DNA of 64,000 bases from Lewinella sp. IMCC34183 (lineage in GTDB: Bacteria; Bacteroidota; Bacteroidia; Chitinophagales; Saprospiraceae), in the NCBI RefSeq assembly GCF_003390915.1, contig NZ_QMEM01000006.1, positions 1 through 64,000 of the forward strand, read 5' to 3'. How positions within the stretch are numbered: position 1 is the stretch's first letter; each line of letters opens with the position of its first letter. The notes under the pieces are model-generated. The model saw nothing but the letters and a program-made list of their open reading frames with translations. It did not search any database and was not told the origin of the DNA. The position numbers and the translations under genes are program-made. Of the stretch, positions 60,901-64,000 are shown piece by piece.

Positions 60901-61084
60901 GGCCGTCGAAGCGGTTGAGCCCGTCCAGCGTCCCGACCCACAGGTAACCGTCGTCGCCGATGTGCAGATCCGTGATCTCGCGGGTGCTCAGTCCGTCGTT
61001 GACCGTAAAGTACTCGATGCGCATGGCCTGCCCGCCCAGGGACAGGGAGCACAGAAAAAGGGATAAGATAGAATAGAACTTCAC
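57983..61084 (-). CDS. Sensor histidine kinase with Reg_prop/Y_Y_Y periplasmic sensor
   Basis: A membrane kinase of 1033 residues. A signal sequence leads into a two-bladed-propeller-type sensor of about 700 residues (Reg_prop repeats such as DLHIGDDGYLWVGTLDGLNR). A Y_Y_Y domain follows (about 728-788; LEGFNEEWRELRNERTVRYN). One transmembrane helix lies at about 795-815 and a HisKA_3 dimerisation domain with phospho-His in SSDIHDEVSGLLAGITLQ at about 833. The HATPase part has YKEAINNVARHSNATYVEI. There is no fused receiver, so it needs a separate response regulator. It presumably senses a periplasmic ligand; no polysaccharide-utilisation genes flank it. Confidence 0.88.
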   Translation of the reverse strand: MKFYSILSLFLCSLSLGGQAMRIEYFTVNDGLSTREITDLHIGDDGYLWVGTLDGLNRFDGHSFLTFGYNDPTDGPGLSRGGIETINADIEGNLVLTFVDFSGYFDRFNPRSFRSEQVAMVPSNGVNGYPRAIETDTVGRTFVVTVWKDTTNLYEYTPEGFKRIFQAADEGWTTIAPRIDLLPLSNGQFLLYDEQHGFRRLSANGELLGSFNSIARKGRYLYKMIEGPDNYVYLSFRGGYPLYRWRVGSGSDPSPVPNPDDGLRYTQIFKDKLGQLLLLGTEDFLGKRYPDEYYLIDTSGTLKLFDRELPTNRLVSEVAAVNFNETCYLALREGLGVIERNVKPIATYLTEADITGDGSSVKGIAEDTAGTVYVATQDGSFYRMPRTALEPEKMVLRDIDSTRVTIRRPEQLMFDPIRNAVWAVGHPGGRNRGGLLLRYNVATGTTEAYRSAYSLNCLTMDPQGDIYVGAAIPDRMGILSFNAETGSFTELFDAPLNRPFGRSVLVNYLYYSRTGTLLIGTERLGLLSFDPRTREVKMHSRTDPMGDSPVELNALKVKVIYEDVADNWWIGTEAGLWQINPADSTTVSYTRQDGLSNNYVVGIVPDSTGGFWLSTKNGLVHLPAEIRKGTLRRYYTEDGLASDAFNRYAFHRDHSGRYYFGGESGLSVFRDSDLSAEKAGSDVMLTQVVIYGRNNSRPYTRNLDTMTHIEVYANEKSIAISFALPVGQRPSRTQLRVKLEGFNEEWRELRNERTVRYNNLPSGNYRLLVQAAGANGNYGQQMRTLNIRVRQYLIERTWFQFLIATVIVGLFFLILQAKLRERLRNEQLRTQLSSDIHDEVSGLLAGITLQAELLQHRTDDEKLRTRLQTVGEAGRNAMSKMSDVIWSIDSRRDNIGNLLQRMQEHADEVLLPLDIRYDFTAKGFINERELAGNVRQDLYFIYKEAINNVARHSNATYVEIELEQYAQTFEMFIRDNGKGKESDEYPVYSSTRFTPKKGQGKDNMRMRAQRLRAELTIDDRSGYTLTLRMRRIA

Positions 61085-61106
61085 GGGAGGGCCGCAGGTG
61101 GTTTAC

Positions 61107-61147
61107 CTAAGGTAAGGTGTTTCAAGAGAGACGGTTACGCTAAGGTA
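61107..61147 (-). promoter_or_regulatory. Two TACCTTAG boxes upstream of the kinase gene
   Basis: The minus strand reads TACCTTAG at 61107-61114 and again at 61140-61147. Each is one mismatch from the TAnnTTTG core. They lie 23 and 56 nt before the kinase start codon and could be tandem promoters. Confidence 0.4.
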
Positions 61148-61183
61148 CGCCTCCCGCCGCTTCCCGACCAAGCGGGTGCGCGG

Positions 61184-61777
61184 CTAGAACGTCAGCGTCA
61201 ACCCCAGCCCGTCAGCCGTGACGCCGAGCAGGGGGGCGTAAGCCTCCGTCCGCCCCGCCGCAATGAAGTAGTTGACCAGGTCGAAGGCCAGCAGAAAACC
61301 ACCCTGCAGCGCCACGCTTCTGCCGTAGCCGCGCAGGCGGTCGTTGTCGGCCTCGGGGCGTCGGGCGCGTTCCAGCAGGTAAAGGCCCCCGGCGATGTAG
61401 CCCACGTCAAGGCCGGCATTGAACAGCAGGACCTTTTGTAACCCGAAGTTTTCCTGCAGGCTTTCGAAGGCCCCCAGCGCGCCGGGTTCCTGCCGCAGCA
61501 CCGACACCAGCCCGATACCGGCGATGCCGAGGTTTACCGTGTTCCAGATCGCGTTCATCTCGTGGAATCGCCGCAGAGCACCGGTAGTCCGCGACCGCAG
61601 CGTCAGCCCCAGTCCGATATTCGCCACCGCCCAGCCGCCAAGAAGGTACATGGCCGTCCGCTGGTGGTGCAGGCGGGCGGTTTCCAGCTCCAGCGGTGCT
61701 TGTGGGGTGGCCGTTGTTTGCGCCGGCGCGCAGGTGCAGCAGAACAGGACAAGGAGTAGAGCAAGCGGGTTCTTCAT
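61184..61777 (-). CDS. Exported/membrane protein of unknown function
   Basis: A 197-residue protein with a signal peptide or lipoprotein-like N-terminus (MKNPLALLLVLFCCTCAPAQ). Four hydrophobic segments follow (YLLGGWAVANIGLGLTL, MNAIWNTVNLGIAGIGLVSV, LLFNAGLDVGYIAGGLYLLE, LQGGFLLAFDLVNYFIAA). This arrangement resembles a family of small Bacteroidota inner-membrane proteins without a known role. I started it at 61777; a further 21 residues are possible. It is divergent from the YheT-type hydrolase. Confidence 0.65.
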   Translation of the reverse strand: MKNPLALLLVLFCCTCAPAQTTATPQAPLELETARLHHQRTAMYLLGGWAVANIGLGLTLRSRTTGALRRFHEMNAIWNTVNLGIAGIGLVSVLRQEPGALGAFESLQENFGLQKVLLFNAGLDVGYIAGGLYLLERARRPEADNDRLRGYGRSVALQGGFLLAFDLVNYFIAAGRTEAYAPLLGVTADGLGLTLTF

Positions 61778-61803
61778 CTCCTGCAAAACTCCGTCGCCGG
61801 CAG

Positions 61804-62772
61804 ATGGTTCTCCCGGTACCCCACGCCAGCTATTTGCCAATGTTTACCCGACTTACCGGTCACTACGAAACCATTGTCCCCCATCTCCTCGACCGCCCGA
61901 CGATTAATTACCGCCGCGAGCGGGTCGATACGCCCGACGGTGATTTTCTGGACCTGGACTGGTACGACCACCCCACCGATGCCCGTCGCCTTGTCATCCT
62001 CAGCCACGGGCTCGAGGGCAGCAGCCAGGGAGCGTACATCGTCAGCGCGGCCCGCTACTTCGCACGCCACGGCTGGCACGCGCTGGCCTGGAACTGCCGC
62101 AGCTGCTCCGGGGAGATCAACCGAACCCGTAAGCTCTACAGCCACGGACAGAGCGAGGACCTGGAACACGTCGTTAACCACGCGCTGGCCACGGGGCGCT
62201 ACGACCGGATCGTCCTTGTCGGCTACAGCATGGGTGGCAACCTGACGCTGAAGTACCTCGGCACCGCCGGGCGCGACGTACCCGCCGAGGTGACCCACGG
62301 GGTAGCCTTTTCGGCGCCCTGCTTCATCGAGCACAGCGTCGACAGCCTCGAGCGCCCCGACAACTGGATCTACAAGCGGAAGTTCTACCGGGCCCTAGCG
62401 GCCAAAGTGCGGGCCAAGGAGGCCCAGTTCCCCGGCCTGGTCGACCTCACCGCCCTGGACCGCATCGGGGTGTGGCGCGACTTCGACCGGGCCTTCTCCA
62501 GCGTCATCGGAGGCTACGATGACCTGGAGGAATACTACGCCTATCTCTCTTCGGGAAATTACGTCGGAGATACCGCCGTGCCGGTGCTCATCGTCAACGC
62601 CCTGAACGATCCCATCGTTCCGGAAGCCTGTACGCCCTGTGCTCTCGGAAAGACCCACCCCCTCATCACCGTCGAGCAGCCGCGGCGGGGCGGTCACGTG
62701 GGCTTTCCGCTGCGGGGCCGGCCGCACAACGGAATGGACGAGCGCGCGCTGGCTTTTGTTTCCCGACGCTAA
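61804..62772 (+). CDS. YheT-family alpha/beta hydrolase
   Basis: A cytoplasmic esterase-type hydrolase of 322 residues. The nucleophile elbow is VLVGYSMGGNLTLKYLG, the acid is in VNALNDPIVPEA and the catalytic His in RRGGHVGFPL. The upstream oxyanion segment is LVILSHGLEGSSQGAYI, and the NCRSCSGEINRTRKLYSHGQ stretch is typical of the YheT/embigin-like subgroup. Substrate unknown. The ATG at 61804 starts just after the opposite-strand gene. Confidence 0.88.
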   Translation: MVLPVPHASYLPMFTRLTGHYETIVPHLLDRPTINYRRERVDTPDGDFLDLDWYDHPTDARRLVILSHGLEGSSQGAYIVSAARYFARHGWHALAWNCRSCSGEINRTRKLYSHGQSEDLEHVVNHALATGRYDRIVLVGYSMGGNLTLKYLGTAGRDVPAEVTHGVAFSAPCFIEHSVDSLERPDNWIYKRKFYRALAAKVRAKEAQFPGLVDLTALDRIGVWRDFDRAFSSVIGGYDDLEEYYAYLSSGNYVGDTAVPVLIVNALNDPIVPEACTPCALGKTHPLITVEQPRRGGHVGFPLRGRPHNGMDERALAFVSRR

Positions 62773-62784
62773 CTATTTTGGGGG

Positions 62785-64000
62785 GTGTTACGCTTCTCCC
62801 TTCTCCTGCTCTTCCTGCATCCGCTGCCCCTCCGGGCCCAGTTCGTTGCCCCACCGGCCAGTCAGGCCGCCGTCGCCGCGGTGACCGTGGGCTACACCGA
62901 TCTGGGGATCGACTACCACCGCCCCTCGGTACACGGACGTATCGTTTTTGGCGAACTACAACCCTTCGGAACGGTCTGGCGCGCGGGGGCCAACGAGAAC
63001 ACCCTGCTGCGCACGTCCCGGGACGTTTGGGTAGACAATCATCGCGTTCCGGCGGGGACGTATTCCGTCTACCTTATGCCGCGGGAGAATGCACCCTGGA
63101 CCTGGATACTCAACTCCGACACGACCCACTGGGGGGCCACCGCTTACGATCCCCGGTACGATGTTCTCCGCTACGATGCCCCCACCGCACGCCTGATGGA
63201 GCGTACCGAGACGCTGGAGTACCGCTGGATGGACCTCCGCCACGACCGGGCCACCCTGGCACTGGAGTGGGAATGGTACCGGGTTCGACTTCCGTTCACG
63301 CTGGCCACCCACGCCCAGCTGGCGGAAGCAGCCGAACGGCTATTGTCTCCCGCCACCCATTCCGATGATTACTATGAGGTCGCGCGCTACTACCTGGAAA
63401 GCGACAGCGTCGCCCGGGCCAAGGAATGGATAGACCGGTGGGCGGCCGCGGCACCCCCGCAGTTTGGTCGCACGCGGCGTCGCGCACTCATCGAGTGGGA
63501 ACTTGGAAACGAGTCCCTGGCCCGTTCCCTGCTTGATACCAGCCTGCAACTGGCCCGCTCGGCCGGTAACGATCATTACGTTCGCCTCAATGAGCAGACA
63601 CTCCGCGACTGGACCCGCACCCCCCTACCCCTGCCGGCCGACAGTTTATTGGCGGCCAGCATTGCCTACCACGACCCCGAGAGTCGCTGGTTGACGGAGC
63701 CGCACGCATTGCGGATCTCCGAGAGCCGCCCCGGCGGCGGTGACCGCTACACCCGGCTACTGCTGAACCCGGGTGGCGGTCCCTTCACCGTGGAACGCAC
63801 CGGCGGGGGCGGGCAGGTGACGCTGGAGATCCGGCAGGACGGCTATGCCTTCACCGCCGATGGGCAATCCGTAACCGACGACTCCCTGCAAATGGCACTC
63901 AACCTGACCCCCGACCGGGTAAAGGTCCTCCGCGACTATTATGGCTACCTGTGGGGCCTACCCATGAAGTTGCGCGATCCAGGCACCCTGATCAGCCCCA
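62785..64000 (+). CDS. DUF2911 protein, truncated by the right window edge
   Basis: A GTG-started ORF (62785; no ATG or TTG precedes it after the in-frame TAA at 62770) that runs off the right end. It has a signal peptide (VLRFSLLLLFLHPLPLRA). A DUF2911 domain follows: DLGIDYHRPSVHGRIVFGEL, WRAGANENTLLRTSRDVWV and VPAGTYSVYLMPRENAPWTW. After about residue 220 there is helical-repeat-like sequence, then a second beta domain ending DYYGYLWGLPMKLRDPGTL, which recalls the DUF6503 family. Function unknown. A TA-rich box (about 62774-62780) is a poor promoter candidate. Confidence 0.75.
   Translation, partial: MLRFSLLLLFLHPLPLRAQFVAPPASQAAVAAVTVGYTDLGIDYHRPSVHGRIVFGELQPFGTVWRAGANENTLLRTSRDVWVDNHRVPAGTYSVYLMPRENAPWTWILNSDTTHWGATAYDPRYDVLRYDAPTARLMERTETLEYRWMDLRHDRATLALEWEWYRVRLPFTLATHAQLAEAAERLLSPATHSDDYYEVARYYLESDSVARAKEWIDRWAAAAPPQFGRTRRRALIEWELGNESLARSLLDTSLQLARSAGNDHYVRLNEQTLRDWTRTPLPLPADSLLAASIAYHDPESRWLTEPHALRISESRPGGGDRYTRLLLNPGGGPFTVERTGGGGQVTLEIRQDGYAFTADGQSVTDDSLQMALNLTPDRVKVLRDYYGYLWGLPMKLRDPGTLISP

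Noticed and set aside
59468-61066. 532-codon plus-strand ORF opposite the sensor kinase
   Set aside because: An antisense frame; the kinase has all expected domains on the minus strand.
1-64000. tRNA genes, insertion sequences or integrases
   Set aside because: None was recognised: no transposase or integrase motifs (DDE, tyrosine recombinase) and no complete cloverleaf with a GTTCRA T-loop was found by eye; a tRNAscan run would be needed to exclude a divergent tRNA.

Overview
The window is a GC-rich chromosomal segment (inferred) from a member of the Bacteroidota, most like the marine Lewinella/Neolewinella group (Saprospiria). The evidence is type IX secretion (T9SS) C-terminal sorting sequences, TAnnTTTG-type -7 promoter boxes with very short leaders, a GSII glutamine synthetase, TonB C-terminal proteins, a GH92 mannosidase and a Reg_prop/Y_Y_Y histidine kinase. 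Genus assignment is inference; no rRNA body or marker set is present. I saw no tRNA, CRISPR, insertion sequence or phage integrase.

Left edge to 5.7 kb: the promoter and leader of a leftward rRNA operon (two TAnnTTTG boxes and a boxA-like element) run off the left end. Next comes a leftward nitrogen-assimilation cluster, glnK - amt - outer-membrane porin - glnII (GSII). Its spacers carry a repeated GGTTAAATCAG/AGAAGGTTAA motif and several hairpins, and it closes with a clear intrinsic terminator. 5.9-12.6 kb: a TPR-like protein and a leftward TetR - ABC permease/ATPase - HlyD - TolC exporter operon. The ABC ATPase domain keeps only Walker A. A perfect 17-bp palindrome precedes tetR. 12.7-18.0 kb: a T9SS-sorted protein with a CxxCH motif, a MetZ-like enzyme, a lipoprotein, hemL, a single-domain response regulator and cdsA. 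18.1-20.1 kb: two adjacent decaying genes, a phage-tail-collar-like protein and a HYR/T9SS protein, broken by nonsense codons and a frameshift.

20.1-27.7 kb: a complete L-rhamnose catabolic operon (aldolase/dehydrogenase fusion, isomerase, kinase, permease) with a divergent GntR-type regulator. The mutarotase rhaM lies separately at 35.7 kb. 27.7-29.6 kb: a gene-poor stretch with degenerate repeats, palindromes, one TonB-C protein and a broken TonB-C paralogue. 29.6-39.1 kb: a lipoprotein, a 1320-aa BNR/VWA secreted protein, a subclass B1 metallo-beta-lactamase, rhaM and a GH92 mannosidase fused in frame to a CIA30 domain.

39.4-50.1 kb: an amino-acid permease, a lipoprotein peptide-deformylase homologue, a lipoprotein FKBP, a UPF1/IGHMBP2-like helicase, a DUF4136 lipoprotein, and a homogentisate operon (hmgA - fahA - flavin reductase - thioesterase). 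Then follow an enoyl-CoA hydratase and DoxX. 50.3-64.0 kb: TraB/GumN, argB, an RfbD-type reductase, lpxD with a cobalamin adenosyltransferase, a 36-aa membrane microprotein, a MoxR-like AAA+ ATPase, a lactonase, a large hybrid-type sensor kinase, a membrane protein, a YheT-type hydrolase and a DUF2911 protein cut by the right edge.

The most unusual signals are non-coding. One is a composite element (long perfect palindrome, 23-nt spacer, near-identical 20-mer) upstream of both hmgA and the TonB-C gene. Another is a three-copy CACATCSGATGTG hairpin family. The third is the nitrogen-cluster motif.
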